Positions 1 to 6,137 of a DNA stretch of 7,464 nt are shown piece by piece. How positions within the stretch are numbered: the stretch's first letter is position 1; every line of letters starts with the position of its first letter. The DNA is taken from positions 1 through 7,464 of the forward strand of contig JAISGW010000103.1 in NCBI GenBank assembly GCA_031262895.1. Direction: 5' to 3'. The DNA is from Tannerella sp. Its GTDB lineage: Bacteria; Bacteroidota; Bacteroidia; Bacteroidales; Tannerellaceae. Both the position numbers and the translations under genes were made by a program. The notes beneath the pieces are model-generated. The model was not told where the DNA came from. It saw only the letters and a program-made list of their open reading frames with translations, and did no database searches.

Positions 1-1
1 C

Positions 2-1531
2 GACGAGGTAGAAGTCTACATCGAAAACCAGGAAGACAAAAAGGGGCAATTGGTGCTTTCACACCGCAAGGCGCGCGCCGCCCGTTCTTGGGACCGTGTC
101 AACGAGGCCATGGAGAAAAACGAAGTGGTCAAAGGTTTCATCAAATGCCGCACCAAAGGCGGCATGATTGTCGACATCTTCGGCATCGAAGCCTTCTTGC
201 CCGGTTCGCAAATAGACGTGAAGCCCATTCGCGACTACGACCTCTTCGTCAACAAGACGATGGAGTTCAAAATCGTGAAAATCAACCAGGAATACAAGAA
301 CGTGGTGGTTTCGCACAAGGCGCTTATCGAAGCAGAACTTGAACAGCAAAAGAAAGAAATCATCTCCAAGTTGGAGAAGGGACAGGTACTGGAGGGTACG
401 GTGAAGAACATCACCTCCTATGGCGTCTTTATCGACTTGGGCGGTGTAGACGGTTTGATTCACATCACCGACCTTTCCTGGGGCCGCGTGGCGCATCCCG
501 ACGAGGTCGTACAGCTTGACCAGAAACTCAACGTGGTCATCCTCGACTTCGATGACGAAAAGAAACGCATCGCCTTAGGCTTGAAGCAGCTCACCCCGCA
601 TCCTTGGGACGCACTTGACCCCAACCTCAAAGTGGGCGACCACGTGAAGGGGAAAGTTGTCGTCATGGCCGACTATGGTGCCTTCGTAGAAATCGCTCCC
701 GGCGTGGAAGGCTTGGTACACGTCTCCGAAATGTCGTGGACACAACACCTGCGTTCGGCGCAAGATTTCATGAAGGTGGGCGACGAGGTGGAAGCCGTCG
801 TGCTTACCCTTGACCGCGAAGAACGCAAGATGTCGCTCGGCATCAAGCAGCTCAAACCGGATCCTTGGGAAGACATAGAAATTCGCTTCCCGGTTGGCTC
901 GCGCCATACGGCCAAGGTGCGCAACTTCACCAACTTCGGTGTCTTTGTAGAAATCGAAGAAGGCGTGGACGGCTTGATTCACATCTCCGACCTTTCCTGG
1001 ACGAAGAAGATCAAGCACCCCAGCGAGTTTACCCAGCTTGGAGCCGACATCGACGTGGTCGTTCTCGAAATCGACAAGGACAATCGGCGCCTTTCCTTAG
1101 GCCACAAGCAACTTGAAGAAAATCCTTGGGACGTGTTCGAGACTATTTTCACGGTAGGTAGCATCCATGAGGGCACTATCGTAGAAATGCTTGACAAGGG
1201 TGCCGTCATCGCCCTGCCATACGGGGTGGAAGGCTTTGCCACGCCCAAGCACTTGGTTAAGGAAGACGGCTCGCAGGCTCAGGTCGACGAGAAGTTACCC
1301 TTCAAGGTCATCGAGTTCAGCAAGGACAACAAGCGCATCATCCTTTCGCATAGCCGCATCCACGAGGACGAGTTGAAACACGCCCGCAAGGAATCCGCAC
1401 AAGGCGAAAGGAAACCCCGCCGCGGCAAGGAAGAACCCCAGACGGCTACTCCTCAAATAGAGAAGACCACGCTGGGCGACATCGACGCCTTGGCTGCTCT
1501 GAAAGAGAAACTTTCAAATGAAGGCGAATAA
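2..1531 (+). CDS. rpsA: 30S ribosomal protein S1, 3' part (5' end outside window)
   Basis: This is ribosomal protein S1, the multi-domain RNA-binding protein of the small subunit that brings mRNA to the ribosome. The frame is open from base 2, so the gene begins upstream; the 509 residues here compare with roughly 590-600 in Bacteroidales S1. The fragment opens with the tail of S1 domain 1 (ending LVLSHRKARA). Five more S1 (OB-fold) repeats follow, at about bases 107-340, 362-600, 622-865, 887-1125 and 1147-1370. Repeats 3-5 share the signature GxVxxxxxYGxFV/I...GVDGLIHI(S/T)DLSW and end in G(L/I/H)KQL..(N/D/H)PWD. Repeat 6 is degenerate (GAVIALPYGVEGFATPKHLV), as expected for the last S1 domain. 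A charged, basic tail (about 1370-1528) ends in LGDIDALAALKEKL, typical of the Bacteroidales protein. A strong hairpin terminator follows 27 bp after the stop. Identity is very secure; only the start is missing. Confidence 0.97.
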   Translation, partial: DEVEVYIENQEDKKGQLVLSHRKARAARSWDRVNEAMEKNEVVKGFIKCRTKGGMIVDIFGIEAFLPGSQIDVKPIRDYDLFVNKTMEFKIVKINQEYKNVVVSHKALIEAELEQQKKEIISKLEKGQVLEGTVKNITSYGVFIDLGGVDGLIHITDLSWGRVAHPDEVVQLDQKLNVVILDFDDEKKRIALGLKQLTPHPWDALDPNLKVGDHVKGKVVVMADYGAFVEIAPGVEGLVHVSEMSWTQHLRSAQDFMKVGDEVEAVVLTLDREERKMSLGIKQLKPDPWEDIEIRFPVGSRHTAKVRNFTNFGVFVEIEEGVDGLIHISDLSWTKKIKHPSEFTQLGADIDVVVLEIDKDNRRLSLGHKQLEENPWDVFETIFTVGSIHEGTIVEMLDKGAVIALPYGVEGFATPKHLVKEDGSQAQVDEKLPFKVIEFSKDNKRIILSHSRIHEDELKHARKESAQGERKPRRGKEEPQTATPQIEKTTLGDIDALAALKEKLSNEGE

Positions 1532-1557
1532 TTTTCGAGACGTTTGATTTCTTTCAT

Positions 1558-1597
1558 AAAAAACTCCCGCGCTGCTAAGGCAGGCGGGAGTTTTTTT
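1558..1597. terminator. Bidirectional intrinsic terminator between rpsA and sbcD
   Basis: A long inverted repeat pairs AAAAAACTCCCGC (1558-1570) with GCGGGAGTTTTTT (1584-1596). An inner CTGC/GCAG stem (1572-1575 with 1580-1583) closes a TAAG loop, and a single bulged G lies at 1571. Seven T follow the stem on the plus strand and six T follow it on the minus strand. It can therefore end both rpsA and the convergent GH2-sbcD transcript. The T tract overlaps the sbcD stop codon (1598-1596), so the final sbcD codon sits against the stem. The pairing is seen directly; termination itself is inferred. Confidence 0.93.
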
Positions 1598-2801
1598 ATT
1601 TCTTTTCTATGGCTTCCTGAAGCAGGCGGCAAAGCTCCTCATCCATTTCCTGCCCTTCGGTAGCCAGGTAATATTGCCGGGCAATTTCCAAGGGAGAAAT
1701 TTCTTGCATTTCCTGAATGGAAAGACTGCGGCCGCCGTCTTCCGCCGTCTTGGGGGGGCGGTTCACCTTAATGTAACAATACTTGCAAGCCTTGCCGCGA
1801 GCCGCTTCGAAGGCGCGTTCGTTGCAATCAGGTGCCAAATAGGCATTATCCAGCAATACGTTCAGTCGCAGGTAGGCAGGCTGTGCCGGAAGAAAGTCGG
1901 CCAAAGCTTGTAAAGCCTCTTCAAAAGGAACCGGTTCCTTTCCGGGCAAGGTCAGGCAAGGCAAAGGATTAAATATTTCCACCGGATGGACACAGGGCGG
2001 TAGCCCTTTTTCCAATTCCACGATAGAAACCGAATGAGGATATTGCTCGTCGAAGCTGGTCGGCAGAGGCGAACCGGCGTAGCGCGCCCGTCCTCCGCTG
2101 CCAGGCATATCCTGCGGGCAATGAATGTGCCCCAAGGCCAGATAATCGTAACCTTCGCCCAAATCTTGAAGCGGCACGTAATCCATACCGCCGGCAGAAG
2201 CTTCGTCGCGGCCAGGCATTTCCGCGCCGCCGACAGCCAGATGCGCCATCAACACGACGGGCAAAGCCTCTTTGTTGCGCTCCTTCACCTTATCAAGCAA
2301 GGCTTGGAAAAAGCGAGCCTGCCGTTCCTCACGTGGAGTATCGGCCTCAAGGGCGGGAAAATTCTGCGGATAGACATGGGGGACTGCGACCACATAGCCC
2401 GACAGCTGACCGTCTACTGCCCGCACTTCTATAATGTGTTTCTCCAAATTGACCGCCTCGCCCGTCCGTTCGAGGTTGCCAACCACATGGACGCGAAAAT
2501 GTCGCCAAAGGCTACCGTCGACTTCCAGCTTGGCGCTGCTGTCGTGGTTGCCGGCCGTGACGACGACTTCCATTTCGGGACAGGCTTCGTGTACTTTCAG
2601 CATGCCTTCGATGTACATGCGCTGCACCGCGGCCGAAGGAGCCGACTGGTGGTAAACGTCTCCGCTTACCACCATCAAGTCGGGTCGCTCGGTTGCCACG
2701 ATGTCGGCCAGCTGTTCGAGAAAAGCCTGCTGTTCCGCACTGCGGTCGTAATTATACAGCATCTGTCCCAGATGCCAGTCGCTCGTATGCAGCAGTTTCA
2801 T
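1596..2801 (-). CDS. sbcD: Exonuclease SbcCD, subunit D (SbcD/Mre11-type nuclease)
   Basis: This is the Mre11-like nuclease subunit of the SbcCD complex, which in other bacteria trims hairpins and blocked DNA ends in the cytoplasm together with the ATPase SbcC. The 401 residues match the usual length of about 400. All calcineurin-like phosphoesterase metal motifs are present: D8 and H10 (SDWHLG), D48 (SGDVYH), N85-H86-D87 (GNHDSS), H187 (LMAHLAVGG) and H225/H227 (ALGHIH). The C-terminal third (about 265-401) is the SbcD cap and SbcC-binding region. The ATG overlaps the stop of the upstream GH2 gene (ATGA at 2801-2798), which suggests translational coupling; no Shine-Dalgarno sequence is evident. 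The gene is odd in that it ends at a terminator facing rpsA, so sbcC, usually the neighbour of sbcD, is not downstream. The catalytic set is intact, so the protein should be active if SbcC is encoded elsewhere. Confidence 0.95.
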   Translation of the reverse strand: MKLLHTSDWHLGQMLYNYDRSAEQQAFLEQLADIVATERPDLMVVSGDVYHQSAPSAAVQRMYIEGMLKVHEACPEMEVVVTAGNHDSSAKLEVDGSLWRHFRVHVVGNLERTGEAVNLEKHIIEVRAVDGQLSGYVVAVPHVYPQNFPALEADTPREERQARFFQALLDKVKERNKEALPVVLMAHLAVGGAEMPGRDEASAGGMDYVPLQDLGEGYDYLALGHIHCPQDMPGSGGRARYAGSPLPTSFDEQYPHSVSIVELEKGLPPCVHPVEIFNPLPCLTLPGKEPVPFEEALQALADFLPAQPAYLRLNVLLDNAYLAPDCNERAFEAARGKACKYCYIKVNRPPKTAEDGGRSLSIQEMQEISPLEIARQYYLATEGQEMDEELCRLLQEAIEKK

Positions 2802-4609
2802 TTCATGGATTGAATGACCGACTGGTTGACCTCGCGTACGGCCTGCTCATTGATTTTCACCACGCGCCGGTCATAAGTCATCAGGCCGTTCACCTCACCT
2901 TCCACGTCGGTGGTCTGGGTATAGACGGCCGCCGAAAAGCCCCGCTGGATAAGTGGCTTCAGTTCGTTAGCGAATTTCACGTACTCGGCTGTCACCTCGT
3001 CGGAGTTCTTGTATTGCACATAGCCCCAATTACGGTTTTCGCGCCAGAGATGTCCTTTAAGAGGCAGTCCGATGCCACCGTACTCGCCCAGCACATTGAC
3101 CCGTTCGGGGTCGAAGAGGTACATGGCCGGACCGGGATAATTGTGCAAATCAAGGATGTCGCCGCAAGGGCGATAGTTGCCCCCACTGGCCGGGTCAACC
3201 AAGCGTGAAGGGTCGTAGCTCTTGGTTTCCGCAGCGATTTCTTCCGTATCGAACTGGCCCCAGCCTTCATTGAAGGGCACCCATACGACCACGCAAGGGT
3301 TGGACATGCAAAAGTCCATGATGGCTTTCCATTCACTGTGGTAATCGGCTATGGAAGCAGGGCTGCGGTGCTGGTCGGTGCCGCCGTTGTAAACGTGGGG
3401 CTGCCAGCTGTTGCCCAAGTCGCCGGAGGGCATATCTTGCCAGACGAGCAATCCTTCCTTATCGCAGTAATAATACCAGCGGGCAGGCTCCACCTTGACG
3501 TGCTTGCGTATCATGTTGAAGCCCCATTGTTTGATTTTCTTAATGTCGAATTGCATGGCCTCGTCGGTAGGTGCCGTATAGAGGCCATCGGGCCACCAGC
3601 CCTGGTCAAGCGGCCCGTATTGGAAGAGATCCTTGTTGTTCAGTTGCATGCGCAGGATGCCCTTGGCGTCGCGATGGAAGGATATTTTGCGAAAGGCGGC
3701 ATAAGAAGTGGCCTGGTCGGTGATTTTGCCGTTTACCGAAAGACTGACCTTCATGCCATACAAGTAGGGCGAGTCGGGACTCCATAGATGGGGCGCTTCT
3801 TCCGCATGGAGACGGAGTTCGTTGCCGGGGTATCCCTTGGCCGAAGCGATGGTCTTCCCCTTGTCCAAAAGTTGTACCTCTACCAAGGCGCCGGCCTTTC
3901 CTCCAGTTGCGTTTACGGTAACGTTCAAACTGTTATGGTCAACGTCAGGGATGGTCTTAATATAAGCGATATGCTCGGTAGAGACAGGTTCCAGCCAAAC
4001 CGTCTGCCAGATGCCGGTGACGGATGTGTACCAGATACCCTCCGGCTTTGACGTCTGTTTGCCGCGGGGTTGGTAGCCCTTGTCGCTCGGGTCCCACACG
4101 CGTACGACCAGCTTCTGCGTACCTTTGCTTTTCAGACAAGGAGTGATGTCGAAAGAAAAAGGCGTATAGCCCCCTTGGTGCGAGCCGACCTGTATGTCGT
4201 TCACGAAGACGTCGGCCTTCCAGTCCACGGCGCCGAAGTTCAACAGCACCTGTTTGCCCTTCCAAGCGGCAGGGATTTCAAAGTCGCGCTTATACCAAAG
4301 TTCCTTGTCCGGGCCTACTTCTTTTTGCACGCCGGAGAGGGAGGATTCGATGGCGAAGGGCACCAAAATCTGCCCCTGGAAGGTTTCGGGTTCGCCTGCG
4401 CCATAAGGCGTGACGGCATAATGCCACAGGCCGTTCAGGTTGGTCCATTGCGTCCTTTCCATCAGCGGACGCGGATATTCGGGCAATACTTTGGCAGGAT
4501 TCACTTTCTCGGCCCAGGGCGTCTTGATTTTGTCGCCGGCCGGCTTCCACTGGGCCTGCACCGAAAGGGCCAAGGAAGAAGCACACAAAAGGATAAAAAG
4601 TTTTCTCAT
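2798..4609 (-). CDS. Exported glycoside hydrolase family 2 protein (beta-glycosidase, specificity unresolved)
   Basis: This is a retaining GH2 beta-glycosidase of 603 residues, probably periplasmic or surface-associated. A type I signal peptide (1-19: basic MRK, hydrophobic core, cleavage near SVQA/QW) is followed by a jelly-roll sugar-binding domain (about 45-208, with WYKRDFEIP and LNFGAVDWKADVFVN), an Ig-like domain (about 210-308) and the catalytic TIM barrel (about 310-603). The general acid/base is probably E448 (VPFNEGWGQFD) and the nucleophile probably E509 (NVLGEYGG). The barrel entry (GFNMIRKHVKVEP, then GLLVWQDMP) resembles mannosidase-like GH2 members more than LacZ, so a beta-galactosidase label would be unsafe; beta-mannosidase or beta-glucuronidase activity is equally open. 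The protein stops right after the barrel and lacks the extra C-terminal domains of LacZ. No SusC/SusD or other polysaccharide-utilisation gene lies in the window. It is first in a unit with sbcD and overlaps it by four bases. Confidence 0.93.
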   Translation of the reverse strand: MRKLFILLCASSLALSVQAQWKPAGDKIKTPWAEKVNPAKVLPEYPRPLMERTQWTNLNGLWHYAVTPYGAGEPETFQGQILVPFAIESSLSGVQKEVGPDKELWYKRDFEIPAAWKGKQVLLNFGAVDWKADVFVNDIQVGSHQGGYTPFSFDITPCLKSKGTQKLVVRVWDPSDKGYQPRGKQTSKPEGIWYTSVTGIWQTVWLEPVSTEHIAYIKTIPDVDHNSLNVTVNATGGKAGALVEVQLLDKGKTIASAKGYPGNELRLHAEEAPHLWSPDSPYLYGMKVSLSVNGKITDQATSYAAFRKISFHRDAKGILRMQLNNKDLFQYGPLDQGWWPDGLYTAPTDEAMQFDIKKIKQWGFNMIRKHVKVEPARWYYYCDKEGLLVWQDMPSGDLGNSWQPHVYNGGTDQHRSPASIADYHSEWKAIMDFCMSNPCVVVWVPFNEGWGQFDTEEIAAETKSYDPSRLVDPASGGNYRPCGDILDLHNYPGPAMYLFDPERVNVLGEYGGIGLPLKGHLWRENRNWGYVQYKNSDEVTAEYVKFANELKPLIQRGFSAAVYTQTTDVEGEVNGLMTYDRRVVKINEQAVREVNQSVIQSMK

Positions 4610-4711
4610 GAAAATAACAGTTTAACAATGTTTCAAAACAGGTAGCTAAGGTAAGTGTTTTGTGTAACAAAAAATGGGTTACTCCGTCTTTATAGGAAAA
4701 CAGGCAAAGAA
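4610..4711. promoter_or_regulatory. Divergent intergenic region between the GH2 gene and the ECF sigma gene
   Basis: These 102 bp separate two divergent transcription units and must carry both sets of start signals if neither is read from elsewhere. On the plus strand there is an ECF-like promoter, listed separately. On the minus strand, TTTG (4671-4668) is followed after 19 bp by TAGCTACC (4648-4641). This fits the spacing of the Bacteroides housekeeping promoter (TTTG, then TAnnTTTG about 19 bp later), but the downstream box matches only TA..T, so the GH2 promoter assignment is weak. The two candidate -35 elements overlap at about 4663-4671, so the two promoters could interfere with each other. 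Confidence 0.4.
4663..4688 (+). promoter_or_regulatory. Candidate ECF sigma-type promoter upstream of the sigma factor gene
   Basis: TGTAAC (4663-4668) is followed by a 16-bp spacer and CGTC (4685-4688). This matches the general ECF promoter form: an AAC-containing -35 box, a 16-17 bp spacer and a CGTC/CGT-like -10 box, as known for Bacillus SigX, SigM and SigW. Transcription would start near 4695, leaving a leader of roughly 15-20 bases before the ATG at 4712. The position and spacing suggest that the sigma factor drives its own operon, which is common for ECF systems. The match is seen by eye; Bacteroidales ECF factors may prefer other sequences, so this is a hypothesis. Confidence 0.5.
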
Positions 4712-5203
4712 ATGGACAGCGAGACATTCAAACAAAAGTATCTTCCCCTACATCCCAAACTCTATCGGGTGGCCTTTGCTCTGACAGGCGACAGCCGCGA
4801 TGCCGAGGACGTCATGCAGGAAACCTATCTGCGCCTGTGGAAAAAACGCGGGGAGTTGGACGACATCCGCCATGTCGAGGCATTCTGCCTCACCTTGGTC
4901 AAGCACCTCAGCTTAGACTTGCTGCGTGCTGCCCATCCGCAGGACGGGCTGGAAGACCTGCCCTTGCATGCCGATGCCTCGCCCGAATCAGAAGCCATCG
5001 CTAAAGACACGCTGTGCCAAGTGCGGCGGCTCATCGACAACCTGCCTCTCAAACAACAGCAGGTGCTCCGCCTAAGCTGCATTGACGATTGCAGACCGGA
5101 AGAAGTGGAAGAACTCACCGGCCTGAGCAGCGTCAACGTACGTGTCTTGCTGTCGAGGGCCAGAAAAACACTCAGAGAAAAAATCGGTTTTTTATTGCAA
5201 TAA
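4712..5203 (+). CDS. ECF-family RNA polymerase sigma factor
   Basis: This is a 163-residue alternative sigma factor that would redirect RNA polymerase to a dedicated promoter set. Region 2 spans about residues 10-75 and includes the core-binding and -10-melting helix (GDSRDAEDVMQETYLRLWKK). A short variable linker (about 76-100) follows. Region 4 spans about 103-157, with the -35-reading helix-turn-helix ending VNVRVLLSRARKTLREK. Only regions 2 and 4 are present, the minimal ECF architecture, at normal length. I chose the ATG at 4712 over the upstream in-frame GTG at 4655, because the extra 19 residues fit no family feature and the GTG lies upstream of the best promoter candidate. The gene for a small membrane protein follows after 4 bp, as expected for a sigma/anti-sigma pair. 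No extra C-terminal domain is present. Which ECF group it belongs to cannot be told from sequence alone. Confidence 0.93.
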   Translation: MDSETFKQKYLPLHPKLYRVAFALTGDSRDAEDVMQETYLRLWKKRGELDDIRHVEAFCLTLVKHLSLDLLRAAHPQDGLEDLPLHADASPESEAIAKDTLCQVRRLIDNLPLKQQQVLRLSCIDDCRPEEVEELTGLSSVNVRVLLSRARKTLREKIGFLLQ

Positions 5204-5207
5204 GAAA

Positions 5208-5621
5208 ATGGACGAAAAAGAATTAGACAAACGAATCAACGAAGCCGCGCATATTCCCCTACCTGAAGGACTGAAGGAACGCCTGAGCGGGAGCATCTCC
5301 CAATGGGAGGCGGCCGAGAAACGGAAAGGCCGCCAACGCCTCCTTTCTTGGAGCATCGGGATAGCGGCGGCGGTAGCCTTGACGTTGGCGCTGCTCCTCC
5401 CTAAAAACCGCCCGGCCGATACTTTCAGCGACCCGCGCGAAGCAGCCTTGGCAGCCAAGCAAACCCTCAATTACCTCGCCAAAGAAATGGACAAAGGCTT
5501 TGCCGAAGTGAACCGGGCTGGACTTTCCCGACAAATGGACAAAGGCTTTGCTGAAGTGGAGGCTGCTAAACGCCCCATTCGACAAGCAAACCGCATATTA
5601 TATAAACATTTAAAAAAATAG
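5208..5621 (+). CDS. Small single-pass membrane protein, probable anti-sigma factor
   Basis: I do not recognise this 137-residue protein as a named family; the role is inferred from position (4 bp after the ECF sigma gene) and topology. Residues 1-44 are charged and helical and would be cytoplasmic, with an IPLPEGLKERL segment similar in style to the N-termini of other Bacteroidota anti-sigma proteins. Residues about 45-64 form one hydrophobic membrane helix (SIGIAAAVALTLALLLP). Residues 65-137 would face the periplasm. That part contains two copies of MDKGFAEV (94-101 and 110-117) and ends in a basic tail (ILYKHLKK). There is no FecR domain and no HxxxCxxC zinc motif, so any sigma-binding domain is divergent or novel. 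The ATG at 5208 was chosen over the in-frame GTG at 5142, which lies inside the sigma gene. The DUF4252 gene follows after 4 bp, so the three genes are almost certainly co-transcribed. Confidence 0.8.
   Translation: MDEKELDKRINEAAHIPLPEGLKERLSGSISQWEAAEKRKGRQRLLSWSIGIAAAVALTLALLLPKNRPADTFSDPREAALAAKQTLNYLAKEMDKGFAEVNRAGLSRQMDKGFAEVEAAKRPIRQANRILYKHLKK
5487..5558 (+). repeat. Direct 24-bp repeat (48-bp period) inside the putative anti-sigma gene
   Basis: Two 24-bp units, 5487-5510 and 5535-5558, differ at a single base (GCC versus GCT, both alanine). Each encodes MDKGFAEV. The copies start 48 bp apart (16 codons) and keep frame; the 24 bp following each copy are not similar. Near-identity at the DNA level, including synonymous positions, points to recent duplication or gene conversion. 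Confidence 0.9.
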
Positions 5622-5625
5622 AATC

Positions 5626-6099
5626 ATGAAACGAATAAGAACAAGCATCTTCGCGCTTGGCCTGCTACTGTGCACGGCAAGCACCTGCCTCGGGCAAGAG
5701 AAACTCTTCGACAAGTATGCCGGCATGGACAAGGTTTCTTCCGTTTATATTTCCAAAAACATGTTCAACATGATGCCCGCCTTGGGTGACATCGGCCTGG
5801 CCTTGACCAACATGAAAGGGAAAATCGAATCCCTGCAAGTGCTTTCCACCGAACGCGCCGACCAAATCCCGCAGATGCGAAAGGATTTCAGCAGCTTAGT
5901 CAAGAGCGATATGCAGGAACTGATGCGTGTGCGCGACGGGGCAAGCCGAACGACCTTCTACGCCGAGATGGACGGCGACAAAGTAAAGAATCTCCTCATG
6001 CTGGCCGATACCGATAGCAGCTATACCGTCGTGCAGGTCAAGGGCGATTTCACCTTGCAAGACGTACAGAAAATGGGAGAAAGCGTGGAAGGGAAGTGA
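5626..6099 (+). CDS. Exported DUF4252-type protein
   Basis: This 157-residue protein resembles the DUF4252 family, which occurs in Bacteroidota, often beside ECF sigma genes, and has no established function. A signal peptide (about 1-23: KRIR, then a hydrophobic core, cleavage near CLG/QE) sends it across the inner membrane. The cysteines at 16 and 21 do not make a good lipobox, so a soluble periplasmic protein is more likely than a lipoprotein. The mature part starts LFDKYAGMDKVSSVYISKNMFNMM, the typical family opening about how a short strand leads into a helix, and ends with SSYTVVQVKGDFTLQDVQKM, the typical closing strand and helix. The length is normal. It starts 4 bp after the putative anti-sigma gene, so the products are probably made together. 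It may act as a sensor, ligand or target of the pathway, but the sequence does not show which. Confidence 0.85.
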   Translation: MKRIRTSIFALGLLLCTASTCLGQEKLFDKYAGMDKVSSVYISKNMFNMMPALGDIGLALTNMKGKIESLQVLSTERADQIPQMRKDFSSLVKSDMQELMRVRDGASRTTFYAEMDGDKVKNLLMLADTDSSYTVVQVKGDFTLQDVQKMGESVEGK

Positions 6100-6117
6100 A
6101 TAATCGGTACTTTCGTC
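6092..6117 (+). promoter_or_regulatory. Weak candidate ECF-type promoter upstream of the TolC gene
   Basis: GGAAGT (6092-6097) and CGTC (6114-6117) are separated by 16 bp, the same spacing and -10 box as the candidate before the sigma gene. The -35 box is a poorer match (GGAA as in GGAACTT, but not AAC), and it overlaps the end of the DUF4252 gene. The CGTC lies 20 bp before the tolC ATG, against 23 bp at the sigma gene. It would give tolC its own start under the same sigma factor. This could be chance. Confidence 0.25.
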
Positions 6118-6137
6118 CACGATTGTAATATTTAGTC

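Noticed and set aside
1752..1758. Run of seven G (C on the coding strand) in sbcD, considered as a phase-variable tract
   Set aside because: Seven is short for slippage-driven switching, the frame is intact, and phase variation is not expected for a repair nuclease.
2034..2813. 259-codon open frame on the plus strand opposite sbcD
   Set aside because: Its translation has no recognisable motif and it lies fully antisense to a well-supported gene with all catalytic residues; it is a by-product of codon bias.
4070..4645. 191-codon open frame on the plus strand opposite the start of the GH2 gene
   Set aside because: It is antisense to the GH2 signal peptide and sugar-binding domain, which are clearly real. 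No domain or plausible start signal was seen.
4658..4672. TTTTG-N5-CAAAA inverted repeat in the divergent region, considered as an operator
   Set aside because: Only 5 bp per arm in an A/T-rich region, so chance is likely; the ECF -35 box overlapping it is a better explanation.
4655..4711. Upstream in-frame GTG start for the sigma factor, adding 19 residues
   Set aside because: The added residues fit no sigma region, and the GTG lies upstream of the candidate promoter. The ATG at 4712 gives a normal ECF N-terminus.
5142..5207. In-frame GTG start of the small membrane protein inside the sigma gene
   Set aside because: It would add 22 residues read from the sigma gene's DNA in another frame; the ATG at 5208 gives a coherent charged N-terminus and tight operon spacing.
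5671..5691. Lipoprotein signal in the DUF4252 protein (cysteines 16 and 21)
   Set aside because: Neither LLLC nor ASTC fits the lipobox well, and a type I cleavage site near CLG/QE is available.
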